Made by a program: the position numbers and the translations under genes. The notes beneath the pieces are model-generated. The model had not been told where the DNA came from. It was given only the letters and a program-made list of their open reading frames with translations, and ran no database searches. 64,000 nucleotides of DNA from Phragmites australis (Eukaryota > Streptophyta > Magnoliopsida > Poales > Poaceae): positions 9,302,501-9,366,500 of the forward strand of contig NC_084923.1 in assembly GCF_958298935.1 (NCBI RefSeq). Direction: 5' to 3'. The stretch's first letter is position 1, and the number at the start of each line of letters is the position of its first letter. Below, in pieces: positions 1 to 10,399 of this stretch.

Positions 1-352
1 AAATTAATTGTCTCCTAGTCCAAAATGTGCTGCAATAGTCTTTCACAAGAGAAAAACTCCATATAATGCCATTAGCTTTTACGAACACTGACATTGGATG
101 CACTAAATTTCATGCCATCTAAATTAGAGACTGTTGTCATTATGCTACAATTTTTGTGAACCGATACAGACCAACTTCCATAAAGTCGATATCTAAAGCT
201 CTGAGATGGGCATGTAAATTTAGTCCAAGAAACTGAACATGGCTACAAAGCTACTTCTAAAAACTTCCGCAGATTGGCACATAGAGTACATACAGACAAC
301 AAATCAGGGCAAGCTGCATCATTGGAACCTACAAGGCGACATGACATGTCTT
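1..352 (-). other. 3' flank/3' UTR of first BBR gene
   Basis: Non-coding sequence downstream of the first BBR stop codon. It aligns by eye with 17220-17584, downstream of the second copy (shared words such as CTTTCAC, TGCCAT and AGAGGCTGTTGT-like runs), so the tandem duplication extends past the window's left edge. No further ORF is supported here. Confidence 0.7.
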
Positions 353-1372
353 TTACCTGATCGTTACAAACTTGTTTGTGCCATGCTTGGCCCAAAAGGT
401 CTTCAAGTCAATCGGATTAGCAAGGTTGTAGCCTTCGCCAGCTAGCTTCTCAAGCACTTTTTTGAATGCACCTTGGCTCATCTTCCTTCCAGCAATGCGT
501 GCGCCCCGACGCTTCGCGTTCATTGGCAGTGGATATATCGAAATAGAAGTGGTGCAGCATGCAGACTGCCAGCCACCTGCACCCCACCTGTAGCATTGCT
601 GGGGAGCTCCAGTGCATGAGCACACAGGTGTTGCTATCCTTGAAAGGTCCAAATCAATACCGTTAATCACCATGCCCACGGTCTTCCTTGGTCCCCTTCC
701 TCGGGGCGCAGGCCTATTGGGCACCCCATCCTCCCGCGGAGCAGCAACCTTCTTAGGCTTCTTTGGCTTTGGTGACTTAGGTTGCCGACGTTGCTGCCTC
801 TTCTTCACTGGCGGTTCATTCTTTACCACAGAATGGTCCTCAATAAGCGGTGGTGGCATGCTCTCCTCCTTCGATGGAGGAGGATCCTGCGGCTGCGGCT
901 GTGCCTGTGCCTGTGCCTGTGCCTGTGGCTGCATCATCTGCAGAGTGTGCACGCCATGTGGGTCCGTCATCATCCCATAGCCAGTAGGGTGGTGATGCAC
1001 GGCAGGATGGCCAACATGTCCAACTGGTCCAACAGGGAGATGGTGAAGGACCTTCTGTTGACGGGGATGCTGATGCTGCGAGGGGTGCAACCAAGCTTCA
1101 TTGCGCACAAAGTCCATGTGTACAGATGGCGGCTCTGTGGGCATGCCGCCAGAGGCACCGCCACAGTCACGGGGATGGTGCAAATGTTGTGGGTGTTGCT
1201 GGTGCGGGGCATTGTGATGCCCATGGTGCTGCAAGAAGGTACTGCCGTTTGGGAGCAGTGGCTTCGTGTCCCGGTCGGAGGCCACCGACGACATCAGCTG
1301 CAGGCCGAGACTGCCTTTCACCGTCTCGTAGAAGCCCCAATTGCGAATACCTAGGCTGCCGTCGTCGTCCAT
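353..1372 (-). CDS. BBR: BBR/BPC GAGA-repeat-binding transcription factor, copy 1
   Basis: Plant-specific BARLEY B RECOMBINANT / BASIC PENTACYSTEINE factor, a nuclear protein of a family known to bind GA/CT dinucleotide repeats and recruit chromatin regulators. The 339-aa product starts at the ATG at 1372 (MDDDGSLGIRNWGFYE). An apparent upstream extension begins with TTG and is not a plausible start. Visible in order: the conserved N-terminal WGFYE block, a His/Gln/Pro-rich middle with a QA/QP tract, a Lys/Arg-rich nuclear-localisation-like stretch, then the C-terminal BPC domain (about residues 229-339). That domain has the five-cysteine pattern C-x-C-x6-C-x11-C-C and ends in the family signature FWAKHGTNKFVTIR. 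Length and ends match the family, and the ORF is unbroken and single-exon in the coding part. A near-identical copy lies at 17585-18583; rice is known to carry a tandem BBR cluster on chromosome 10. It should be functional. Confidence 0.95.
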   Translation of the reverse strand: MDDDGSLGIRNWGFYETVKGSLGLQLMSSVASDRDTKPLLPNGSTFLQHHGHHNAPHQQHPQHLHHPRDCGGASGGMPTEPPSVHMDFVRNEAWLHPSQHQHPRQQKVLHHLPVGPVGHVGHPAVHHHPTGYGMMTDPHGVHTLQMMQPQAQAQAQAQPQPQDPPPSKEESMPPPLIEDHSVVKNEPPVKKRQQRRQPKSPKPKKPKKVAAPREDGVPNRPAPRGRGPRKTVGMVINGIDLDLSRIATPVCSCTGAPQQCYRWGAGGWQSACCTTSISIYPLPMNAKRRGARIAGRKMSQGAFKKVLEKLAGEGYNLANPIDLKTFWAKHGTNKFVTIR

Positions 1373-1521
1373 CTCGGCGACTCCAACAAATAAATCCAAT
1401 TACAGGAACCGGACGAGCAAAAGTGAATCTCTTTGCGGCTCTGGTCAGCCCATCTCCACCATTGCCCTCCAATCGCCAATCCCTAAACACCCGTTCAGGC
1501 AAACAAGTTAGAAACCAGAAT

Positions 1522-1881
1522 CTGAAAGAGATAGGCTTAAAAGTTCAAAATTTCAAGAAATTTGACCAAACCCTAGGTCTCAGGAACCGTCCGAGACACC
1601 GCCCAAATCCGCACCGAACCAGCCCCACAGATCGAGCGAGATCTCCATTGCAAGACTGAAAAGCGGCAAAATCGGATCTTCCGACGGGGATCTACGGAAA
1701 GGTGCGGATTTGGGCCGGCTTGGCCGAGAAAGGAAATGGTAATTACGGCCGGAGCAAAAATAAGGAAACCCACATGGCAAGAAATAAAAATTCATCCTCC
1801 TTCTGTGGCCTCTCTTGGAACATGGAGCGGTCACTAGCAACAAGCTCTGGGCAATTAAAAACAAGAGCTTTGGGGGCTTAC
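1522..1881 (-). other. Predicted 5'-UTR intron of BBR copy 1
   Basis: On the minus strand, CTTCAAG|GTAAGC at 1882/1881 is a strong donor and CTCTTTCAG|ATTCTG at 1522/1521 a strong acceptor. Both are conserved at the matching positions of copy 2 (donor 19115, acceptor 18744), which supports a leader intron of about 360 nt between the TATA region and the ATG. Confidence 0.65.
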
Positions 1882-1931
1882 CTTGAAGAGGACTGCTGCC
1901 TCTAGGGTTCTTTCACTTCCTTGTGGGTGTG

Positions 1932-2002
1932 ATGGAGAAAGAAAGAGAAAGCGAGAGAGAAGAGAGGAAAGAGAGAGAAAGAAACCGATGGAGAGAGGGG
2001 GC
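1932..2002 (-). promoter_or_regulatory. GA/CT-rich leader tract, candidate BBR autoregulatory site
   Basis: A roughly 70-bp run made almost entirely of G and A on the plus strand (GAGAGAGAAGAGAGG type), hence CT-rich in the transcript. It lies between the TATA-like box at 2061-2070 and the 5'-UTR intron. The same tract, with small indels, occupies the same place in copy 2. GA repeats are the known binding target of this very protein family, so self-binding is a reasonable inference. Confidence 0.6.
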
Positions 2003-2060
2003 AGGAAAAGATAGGCTCGCCCAATTGTTTTTCTCCCTATTCCCATCATAGAAGGTACTC

Positions 2061-2070
2061 CTATATAAGG
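2061..2070 (-). promoter_or_regulatory. TATA box of BBR copy 1
   Basis: CCTTATATAG on the minus strand, conserved exactly at 19293-19302 upstream of copy 2. Transcription would start about 30 bases downstream, near 2030-2035, just before the GA-rich leader. Confidence 0.6.
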
Positions 2071-2379
2071 GGCAGAAACAAGATGTAGATAAATTTAGGG
2101 GCTGATCTGGAATACACGGCGCCTGTTTGAGGTTGATAACTTTAATGCTTCTCTAATCTTTATCTATCTATATAATTCACCTATTTAGGTTGATTTGAAC
2201 AATCTCCTATATCGATCTGAATCTGATTTGATCTAATGATCAACTTGTAAAGTTAGATCATATTTTTATTTTTAAAATAATATCAATTACCATTTAACTG
2301 CCTTCCACAAACGTCTCATTCTACCTTCCATCCCGCACGTCTCCTTCCTCCTTCCATCGTCGTCGTCGTGGTGGAGTGC

Positions 2380-2860
2380 GACGTGCTCAGTGACTGGAAC
2401 ACCGCTACACGTTGCGGATGGAGAAGGAGTGGACAATCACTCCCAACTCGAGTATATTGTGCGTGACTCGCTACGTAACCAAACCTCGGACTCAACGAAT
2501 CACTATCACTGGCCCGGCGTGTCATGTGGCGCGGATGACGAGGTGGTGGCGCTGAATATCTCCTCTATGCTCGGGCGTTCGCTCGAGGGCACACTATCCT
2601 AACCGTCGTGGCACTACGGGGCTTTCATGTGCTCGCGCTCCCCTCTCACGCCCTCTTGGGCCGTCTCCCGCTCGCGATCTAGTCACTGTGACACCTCGTC
2701 ATGCTCGACCTCTCCAGCAACCATCTCTAGGAGAGATCCCCAAAGCGCTCACCTGTGTCGCGCTCTAGACGGTGGATCTCGCCTACAACTAGCTCAACGG
2801 CTCTATGCCCGCAACGCTTGGCGCTCTCCTAGGGCTGCGGCTTGATGGCCACTCGCGGCG
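2380..2860 (+). pseudogene. LRR receptor-like N-terminal fragment, degenerate
   Basis: Translated pieces in changing frames match the start of a plant leucine-rich-repeat receptor kinase. They are VLSDWN at 2383, then HWPGVSC and VVALNISS (the LRRNT cap and first strand), then LDLSSNHL, GEIPKAL, TVDLAYN and LNGSMPATLGAL (LRR consensus LxLxxNxLxGxIP). Several in-frame TAG codons and at least two frameshifts break it, and no transmembrane or kinase part follows. It is a captured or decayed fragment rather than a gene. The next recognisable sequence (2902 on) comes from an unrelated gene, which suggests transposon-mediated shuffling. Confidence 0.7.
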
Positions 2861-2901
2861 GATTAGCCTCGGCTTGGCATGCACGAAAGCCGGGGAGGGG
2901 T

Positions 2902-2970
2902 GTGCACATCGATGGCGTCATCCTACACTCCATCGAGATCCTCCAAGAGATCCAGGATGAGATCGAGAGG
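2902..2970 (+). pseudogene. SET/NRP (NAP1-related) first-exon fragment 1
   Basis: The reading VHIDGVILHSIEILQEIQDE resembles the coiled-coil start of NAP1-related protein/SET histone chaperones (family pattern IDG-LVLSIEKLQEIQDELE). It ends AGG|GTGAGT at 2971, a good splice donor at what looks like an exon edge, so the piece was copied from genomic DNA and not from mRNA. Only about 23 codons remain. Confidence 0.5.
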
Positions 2971-3085
2971 GTGAGTTGCTTCACTTCCTAATTGAGTTGG
3001 GATTTTTCTCTACCTCTTTTGGCATTGTGTGATCTCTCGCTCCCTAAGTGATTTGGGTTTCACCATTCACTTCCTTGTGGTGTTG

Positions 3086-3208
3086 ATGGTGGAGGATAAG
3101 GGCAAGAAGGCGAGGACTAACAACACTGAGGAGGGTGGCGAGCACATCAATGGTGCCCCTCATGCAGTCCATCGAGAAACTCTAGGAGGCCCTGGATGAG
3201 ATCCAGAT
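3086..3208 (+). pseudogene. SET/NRP first-exon fragment 2
   Basis: A second, longer copy of the same exon. An ATG at 3086 opens MVEDKGKKARTNNTEEGGEH, then a frameshift leads to SIEKL-stop-EALDEIQ. The acidic/basic N-terminus followed by the SIEKLQE helix is typical of NRP/SET proteins. The fragment stops at about 3208, exactly where a reversed LTR-like repeat starts. Two side-by-side first-exon copies suggest local duplication before decay. Confidence 0.5.
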
Positions 3209-4260
3209 CGTGAGGATCCGTCCAAATTATATTTGAATTAATTAAATTGGGCGATCGTTTAATAAGAGAGAGGTAGCACACGTCCATCTCTCGACGCGTC
3301 ACGTGCTAACTCACATCTCATAACAACAATCGTAGCCACTAAATGATTAAAACGAATCCAATCCCGGCAGTCCCGATATATGTGTTTTGATAATTCTCAT
3401 AAGAGCTATTATCCACACATATCTCTACCAATATGTACATCATAACATCATGATTATACAAAAGCTCAAATTATTACATGTTGATAAATTAAATAAAATA
3501 CAAGTATCATTTAGTGTAATTATACAAAAATCACAGTGGAATAACATCTAAAGAAAATGAACCGGTGATGTCATTTGCCCACAATGTAACCGACCAGGGT
3601 TAGTAGTAGTATAGTAATTACTCATCACCATACGGTTCTCGATGGGGCACAAGTAGTCAGCTTCTAAACTTTTTCTGTAAAACAATCAATTAAGTACGGT
3701 GAGTACAAATGTACTTACAAGTCTTACTTGTATTTATATTTCCGACTCTAAATATAATGTATTTGGATGAATTAGCAAGAAGTAGGCCACAAGGTTAAAA
3801 TGAATTATGTGAAAGGCAATTTAACTTACAACTTAAATATAGTAGCATATAACATAACTTAACACTTAGACTATCCTATCATGACCATAAGAACATAACT
3901 ATATACCGCTTGTGAATATGATTATCTCAACATAGAACAAAAAATATCATCTCAACTCATCCCACATATAACCTCCATGCCATCAATACCAAATGAAACT
4001 CTACGGTGACATCTAATGAACATTAAGCTTGCTAATAACCGAAAATACGGCAACTCGAATTGATTTTACACCCTGCATGGGTGCATATCTTTACCCACAC
4101 GACATGAGACCACCCTTCATACAACCTATCAGTTGCAAGCGATAATTCATGTGATAACCATTCACGTACCCACCTTGAACCTTTTATCCCATGCCCGAGT
4201 ATGTGGAGGCCACCTAGGTCTACTCTCGGAGCAACCTCAGGTGCCACTTATAATCTCTCT
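3209..4260 (-). repeat. LTR-like repeat, reversed copy
   Basis: The sequence from 3209 reads as the reverse complement of the end of the solo LTR at 37023-40138 (TGAGGATCCGTCCAAAT here against TGTGAGGAACCGTCC in the LTR complement). Further blocks match in reverse order: the CGGGACT word near 3375, the GTGAGTACAAATGTACTTAC block near 3700 and the CACCCTGCA/CACACGACATGAG block at 4070-4110. It is an old, diverged LTR of the same superfamily. Its inner limit is not clear. Confidence 0.55.
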
Positions 4261-5699
4261 CGCTCACATCACGGGTGCATGAATCAAATAAACATGATGA
4301 CTTACGATACTTGGCTCATCAATACCCTATTCGTATATATGGTAGTACAGAAAAGTGATTATGTCAACAACACTAACGAACGGTGCTTAAACAATGCAAG
4401 TGGTCTATGGCATCCCAGTTCCTCTCTTTGACATGCCCCTAACACCATCCACATCTCATCTCCTTCTCACAACTCATCATCCCAACATCATTATCATTAT
4501 GAAAGTAATTAAGCCTTTAGCTTGCAAACGATGGAATGTTCTATGGCTCGACTTCTACTAGTTACCTATGCATTGTTAAATATTTTGTATAAATTTTAAG
4601 TTAGACATTAACATGGTTATCCATAGGTTACAAGGATAAAGATCAACAATATACCACGATAGGAACACATGCAACAAGATGTGTTCTACACAATTCCTGA
4701 CATCAACTAGCTAAACATGCAAATACGACACATAGCAATATCTAACAAGTTGACCAATAATTTACTAAAATATAGGAGAAATATGCATTGACGCTTGCCT
4801 TGGTGATTTGCTTCACAATTAAGATCAACCATAACTTTCTTCTCAAGAAAACCCTTCACTCTTCTGTTCGTCAATCACTAAAAGAGAGAGAAAATGTATC
4901 GCAATAAGCACGATGAAATGCCATAAAGTAATATTTATGATGCATGATTATGAAAACTTTGTAAAAGAACATTTGAAATGATTGGGCTAGAAAGGCTCTA
5001 AACATCACATGGGATAAACTAAGTCCACTGTGTTTTAAGTGGCTGGTGGTTCGACCGTGGGATGTGGTGACTGGACCATGAAGGTTGGACAGAGAAATTC
5101 GGTACTAAGTAACCCTAAAGGTCAGACCACACCCATGGTGGTCAGACCGCTAGATCTGGTAGTTAGACTGGCCAAGTGGCGGCATGATTCCTGACTATAA
5201 AGTCTGAATGGAGTCTAACCGACCAAATCACATCCTGATAGTCAGACCGACCCAGCTGGCGGTCAAACCACTATGCTTGGCCAGCGACACCTCGGCTAGG
5301 TCGTTGGCGAAGGCTCCGACGATGCTTTCAGCAAATGGTGATTCCAACATACTCTACAAGACTAGGAGAGTGTATTTTAGGTGGTTTAAGCGACATTCAT
5401 GGGGCCAAAAGTTTGGGGTCCATAGATCGACGTCCATGGCTAGGTGAACCTCGGTACTAAGGCTATAGGGATTGAGGGAAACTCAGAGAAAACAAGGGGA
5501 AAATGGTTAGGGAGGTTCACCTTGGTGTGGGGAAGCTTTTTTGACAGTTAGCCGGCTCCAGGGAAGCACCGTGGATATCGGTTTTGGAATGCTCCGACCG
5601 ACCTAGAGGTGAAAAAGACGTGGGAAGCTTCTTTGGGGAGAAGACGACGGGGATGAGCTTAGGGAAGTATTTCGGAAGCCGTCTCTGTCGATATTCGGC
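4261..5699. repeat. Retroelement-derived spacer with GGTCAGACCG minisatellite
   Basis: No gene is supported. Between about 5040 and 5290 the motif GGTCAGACCG and variants (GTTAGACTGG, GGTCAAACCA, GGTTCGACCG) recur every 20-50 bases, like the subrepeats seen in long grass LTRs. The rest is AT-rich. It separates two oppositely oriented LTR-like copies and is probably the inner or 5' part of those LTRs. Confidence 0.4.
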
Positions 5700-6632
5700 T
5701 GTCCACATTACTCGACATGGGAACAAAGGTTCGAGGTGGATATGCGAACGGTTGTTACGTGAATCATCACTCGCAATTGACGGGTTTTGTGGGCGGTGGT
5801 CCTGTGTCATGTGGGTCCAGGAGTACCCCTGCAGGGTGTAAAAATAATTTGAATTACCGCGCTTTCGGTCATGAGCATGCGTTCTGTTCATTTGCAGCAG
5901 TCGTAGAGTTCCAACTTTGGGAATGTAGGGTATGTTGGGTCGTGGTTGAGATGGTTATATTCACAGCTATGACTATTATGGTTCCAGTTATCTTTATGTT
6001 CCTGTTGTTGGTTACAAGGTAGAAAGATGTATGTGTTTAAGTCTAGGTGCTCACACCTAGGTGTTAAGAGTGCTTACGCATATGAATTTACTTAACCTTA
6101 TAGCATACTCCTTGCTAATGGCTCAATTGCATAATATTTAGAGTCCAGTTATTATATGTACCTAATATGAATCAAGTCTTGCGAGTATCTTCATACTCAC
6201 GCTACTGTTTCAGGTTTGCAAGTGAGGAAAGGTTAGATACCGGCTATTTCATGTCCGTATATGTTGACAGTGAGCAAGAGTAGTGCTATTCTACTCGTGT
6301 AGCGTGCTTTTGGGTGGAGCCTAAGGGCATATTGTTTCACCTAGCTTTTGATGTTGATAGGTGTTACTTTTCCACTGCATAGTTTATCTAATCTTTTGTT
6401 GTAAATTATTATAAATAGTTGAATGCTTAAGAATTTGTAATATAATTTAATTATTCACAATTTCTTAAGTTTTGTTGTGATTCTATATGTTGGAAAGACA
6501 TGTGTTCCGATCTTAGACACAAAACACATGTCGAGACTACCGATATGGTATTCTGTCTGATCATCATGGACGTGATTAAGCAAATGATTATTCTAATGAT
6601 TAATTGAAATACCATTTAGATGGTTCCTCACA
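5700..6632 (+). repeat. LTR-like repeat, direct copy
   Basis: Parallel to 39170-40138 of the solo LTR. Shared are GTGGGTCCAGGAGTA, the CCCTGCAGGGTGTA block, CTCTCGGTCATGAGCAT-like words, TAAGGGCATA, the TTTTGTTGTAAATT block, GTGTTCCGATC, and the terminal TGGTTCCTCACA at 6621-6632. It ends in CA as an LTR should. With 3209-4260 it forms imperfect inverted arms of about 0.9 kb. Confidence 0.6.
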
Positions 6633-6637
6633 GCTGT

Positions 6638-7188
6638 TGTTAGGGGTTCGCCATCAAGAACCCCCAACCCCTTGGCTCCACTAGTTTAGGCCCGATGACC
6701 ATCAGGCTCAAGACCCCTCTAGGACTCCATGGATCTGGATGGGTCCCGTAGGTCATGCCTTCGAGGCCCTCTAGACCCTCGGAGCCATCGGGCATTTAGA
6801 AAGATCAACCAAAGGGGGCTTGCAAGTCTCCCCCCACTTCCAACGTAGTGATCGGCATTTAATATCGGTTAAGTGGTGGCTACCTAACATGCACTGGCCA
6901 CTAGAACAACCACCTCACCAGCCGTAACAATGAATTACAAGGATGTCCCTATGCCCCATGGTACAGTAAAGAACTTGTATCTCTATAAGTCTTATATGAG
7001 CATGTTTATACATTTACATTTTGAATATCAGTATAAATACAGATACTTAGCCACCAAGCTATAAGGGGAAGATGTTCCTGAAGACTTATGGTGTTATATC
7101 CATCTCCACTTTTCCTCCAAGCTTAAGTCATTTAGGTGAATTGGCACTTATCGTACTTTATTCGGACAAACCCTTTGACCACCTCTAT
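6638..7188 (+). repeat. Possible fragment of a second LTR family
   Basis: Starts TGTTAGGGGTTCGCC directly after the preceding LTR end and is rich in CCCTCGGAGCC-like words typical of Gypsy LTRs in grasses. It contains GGCACTTATCGTACTTTATTCGG near its right side. No matching target duplication or second LTR was found. Confidence 0.3.
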
Positions 7189-9640
7189 GCTCGGGCGGGC
7201 CTGCAAAAGCCCATTTTTGAGTCTATAATATATGCCTAGGCCCGCCCAATGCCCATTGCACCAGCGAAAGAAGGATCCAAATTGGGCGTGCAAATCATAT
7301 TTTGTTTGTAAAAATAATTTAAAGTAATGTTTGGGGCTGGTTAGATTTTTTCAACCCAGGTCCAACCCAACAAGGTCTGTGGACCTGTTCTTTTTTCAGG
7401 GTGGGCTCAAGCCGTGCTTTGGACTTGGGCCAGACCGAGCCTGTTTTGCTCAGGTCTAGCGTGATGTAAAATACTCCTAATCTGTTTAGCCCCAGTTCAC
7501 AACCGCACTTTGCCCATTTACCTCCAAACGTCTGTCCTCTTTTCTTTCGTGGTATATATATTTCTAGATTTTGCATTTACGTATTCATACATTCCGCATC
7601 TTGTTTTGCTTAAAGTTGCCAGCAGCGGTTCCAAAAAAACAAAAAGTTTCCAGCAGCGCCCATCATGGGAACGGCCCGAGTCGCAATCGCTGAACAGCGG
7701 AGAGGTGTCGGACCAGCGTGCCAAAGTTGGACCGCCTTTTGATGCTGCTGCTGCTGCTGCTGGCATGTTTTGTCTGATCTTTCCTGGTCCTTCGCATGGC
7801 TGCGACCCAGACGCAATGCTTCCAAAACGGCTTCCCGAAACAGGGAAACGGATGCAAATCCAACGCAGCGACAACACCGAGCGTTGGGCTTGCGAACGCA
7901 ACTCCATATACTATTGCCTAGGTGTGATTTATGTTGGTACTTCATTTTTTCACTACTACTTATTATCTATTAAAATTTTATTTATCTTATGTTTTTTTTC
8001 ATTTACTTCTTTAATACAAATCGCAAGTAAATATGCTTACAAGTCATACGTCCGCATGTCATTCATAAAAATTTCCCTCCCGTTGGAATTGAAGGATGTT
8101 TACGTAATATTTTTGATTCCTGATATTGCAGGCTCCTTTTATTTAATTAGAGACGAGAGAGTAGTAAAATAGAGTAGGATTCTGATCTATTGCTGTGAAT
8201 CTGTAGCTACCGTTCAGGTAAAAAGAACTTGTGCTGAAGACAGAAGTAAGCTATCAGTGATGGATGGACGTTGATCCCCTTATGTCGCACGTTGTCGTTG
8301 ATGTATGAGGTTAGATTTACGCATCAGGATGTCGATGTTAAGAGATCCAAATCCTTGATGGATAAACACACACAAGCTAAACATGCTGACCAAGAGCGGT
8401 ATCCAAAGACACGGGTCGTCACGCTCCCTCCAGAACTTTTGTGAGCTGTTCGTCAATAATCTCCCCCTCAAAGACTTTATATGAAAATACAAATTGCTTT
8501 TGTTTTTCTTTAATTATTAAAGGAATTCGGTGTGTGAGCAGTTCTTCCCACAGGGCACCGATTATCTCAGCAGTATAATAAACCAGTGACGCCTGTTGTA
8601 CATGCACACAAGCAGTCAAGAACATGGGTGGACCCATCATGATGCATGGGTATTCAATTGAATACCCAACTTTTTTGCAAAAAAATTGAGTATATAGCAC
8701 ATATACTACGTATATATATCTTTGCTGCTTCAATCCATCAGACCACTCAGCAAATTGTAAACTAATTGTTTTAGTAAACTAATAAAAGTGGTTTCACTAA
8801 TTTTGGGTGTTATGGATTAGTTATGAATTAATCTATCTGCAACATATTTACTCAATCTTGCACGTTACAGTAACTATTTCAAGATTTCATGTATTTTTAC
8901 AAGATAGAGGATCATGTAAGAAGACTAAAAAATTTTGTTTCATAATTTTTGGATTAGTAAATAATTAACTATGCATTTAACTCGAATTAATAAATGAGTT
9001 GCATGTTTTTCTTTTTTTTCAAACTTACTCTCCATGTAATATGATGCAAAGGATATTATTTTTGAAAACAAATTTCACAAAAGGTCTTATAATTGTCTCT
9101 AGTTTTTTTTAGAAATTTTTGTGATTTTTTTAAATTTTTTAAATTTTTGGACGTGTTTTTGCAACAAAATCAAACCTTTGGGGTTTTTTTTTGCAACAAA
9201 ATAATTTTTGGAGGGGAAAGTTAAAATTCAAGTGACTTTTGGGGGGGTTTTGCATTTTTCTCTAATTGAAAAGAGCGCACATAGCAACAAACATCAGGTA
9301 TTTATGATCTTTATGTTGTGACTGCCCAGTTCGGCAATCAGCAGTTGAGCGTGAATTTTTTATGTAAATTAAGGATAGTGGCATCATTAAACGCTTCTAA
9401 GCTATAAAGGAACATAAAGTTAAATTGTAATTTTCTTTAAATGCTTTGTAATTTCTTTTAATTAGTTGAAACTTCTCTACTATGAACAATTTATACTTTA
9501 AAATTTACGCTACTATGGACTTCTCGTATTTTGGATTGAATATTTTTTTTAATATTGAATACCCAATCGTCAAATCCTGGGTCCGCCACTGGTCAAGAAG
9601 CATCCAAACAGAAGGTAAAAGGAGAAGAATTTTGAGAGAC
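7189..9640 (+). repeat. Duplicated upstream block B1 (inverted relative to 19395-21105)
   Basis: Continuous homology in reverse complement to 21105-19395. Shared are the GGGCGGGCCTG start, the AAGTTTCCAGCAGCGCCCA region, the CTG-repeat near 7742, CGGCTTCCCGAAAC, the TTTTATTTAATTAGAGA block, GTGCTGAAGACAGAAG, the ACACAAGCTAAA/CTGACCAAG block and GAAGCATCCAAACAGAAGGTA. It is interrupted by the hAT element at 8623-9591 and by a 139-nt GT...AG-bounded segment (8415-8553) missing from the other copy. The right part may derive from a small gene (LTKGGIQ-like peptide in the partner). No intact CDS is recognised. Confidence 0.7.
8623..9591. mobile_element. Non-autonomous hAT transposon, 969 bp
   Basis: It is flanked by a perfect 8-bp target duplication GTCAAGAA (8615-8622 and 9592-9599), the hallmark of hAT elements. 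Terminal inverted repeats are CATGGGTGGACCCA on the left and, reversed, CAGTGGCGGACCCAG on the right. The interior is AT-rich with no transposase. The paralogous block at 19431-19445 shows the uninterrupted site (GCAGTCAAGAAGCATCC read on the minus strand), so insertion happened after the duplication of the BBR region. Confidence 0.9.
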
Positions 9641-10399
9641 TAGTAACGTGCTGCAACGAGAACACACGAGGGGAAACATTTCTAAATTTGATAAACGATA
9701 TCGATTTTACTTCACATGAAAGATTAGACCACGGTGTCAAAGAAAATATATTCACATTCAATATCTATATTAACAAAATATAAAGTTAGAGACAATACTT
9801 AGACTCTTAAGTTTTCATTAAAACTGAATTCAATATCACTTGTCTTTTATATGGTCGTTGGACCTTGACAATATTATACCACATATGTGACACTGATCCT
9901 ATTTCATCCAAACCCGTCCCCACAAAGCCATGCTCCACCACCGTCTTTATCTGATCTCCAACATTGCTTCTGTCCTCCCGCATTACACTTAATGGAGGTA
10001 GCCTTTATTCCATTTTTACTCATAGAATACATCTTTGTAAGTCTTCTATCTTCAAATATGGATTGGAAGAAAATGTATGCTAGTTCAAGATCAAAAGATA
10101 GTAACACCATTAAAAACCAGAAATGAATTGTAGCTTGTATGTGCAAAAGAAGCTTAAGTACGAGAGTAATAGAGCAGCATGATTTAATATCCTTAGATTC
10201 ATCAACATCTAGACTCCAAGTGTTTAAAAATCTACAAAAGAGCAAACATACTAAATGAGTGAGTAAACATACTTAAATTTGCCGATTAGTTTAGTAGACT
10301 TTCACTTATAGATGTATTAATTGTATTACTTCCTTCTAATTTTAGTACAAATGTCCAAAAAGTTTAAAGCAGGTCAAATGAAGGTCCATGTTGATCATC
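9641..10399. other. Intergenic, nothing recognised
   Basis: AT-rich sequence with short open frames on both strands that show no family signature, no start context and no repeat structure that I can identify. Confidence 0.5.

Noticed and set aside
782..1354. 190-codon plus-strand open frame opposite BBR copy 1 (and 18020-18565 opposite copy 2)
   Set aside because: Antisense shadow of a GC-rich, low-complexity coding region; no domain.
1373..1399. N-terminal extension DLFVGVAE of BBR copy 1 (and the same in copy 2)
   Set aside because: The extended frame begins with TTG; the first ATG is at 1372 (18583 in copy 2) and matches the family start MDDD.
7510..8172. 220-codon plus-strand open frame in block B1
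   Set aside because: Not conserved in frame in block B2, low-complexity, no domain.
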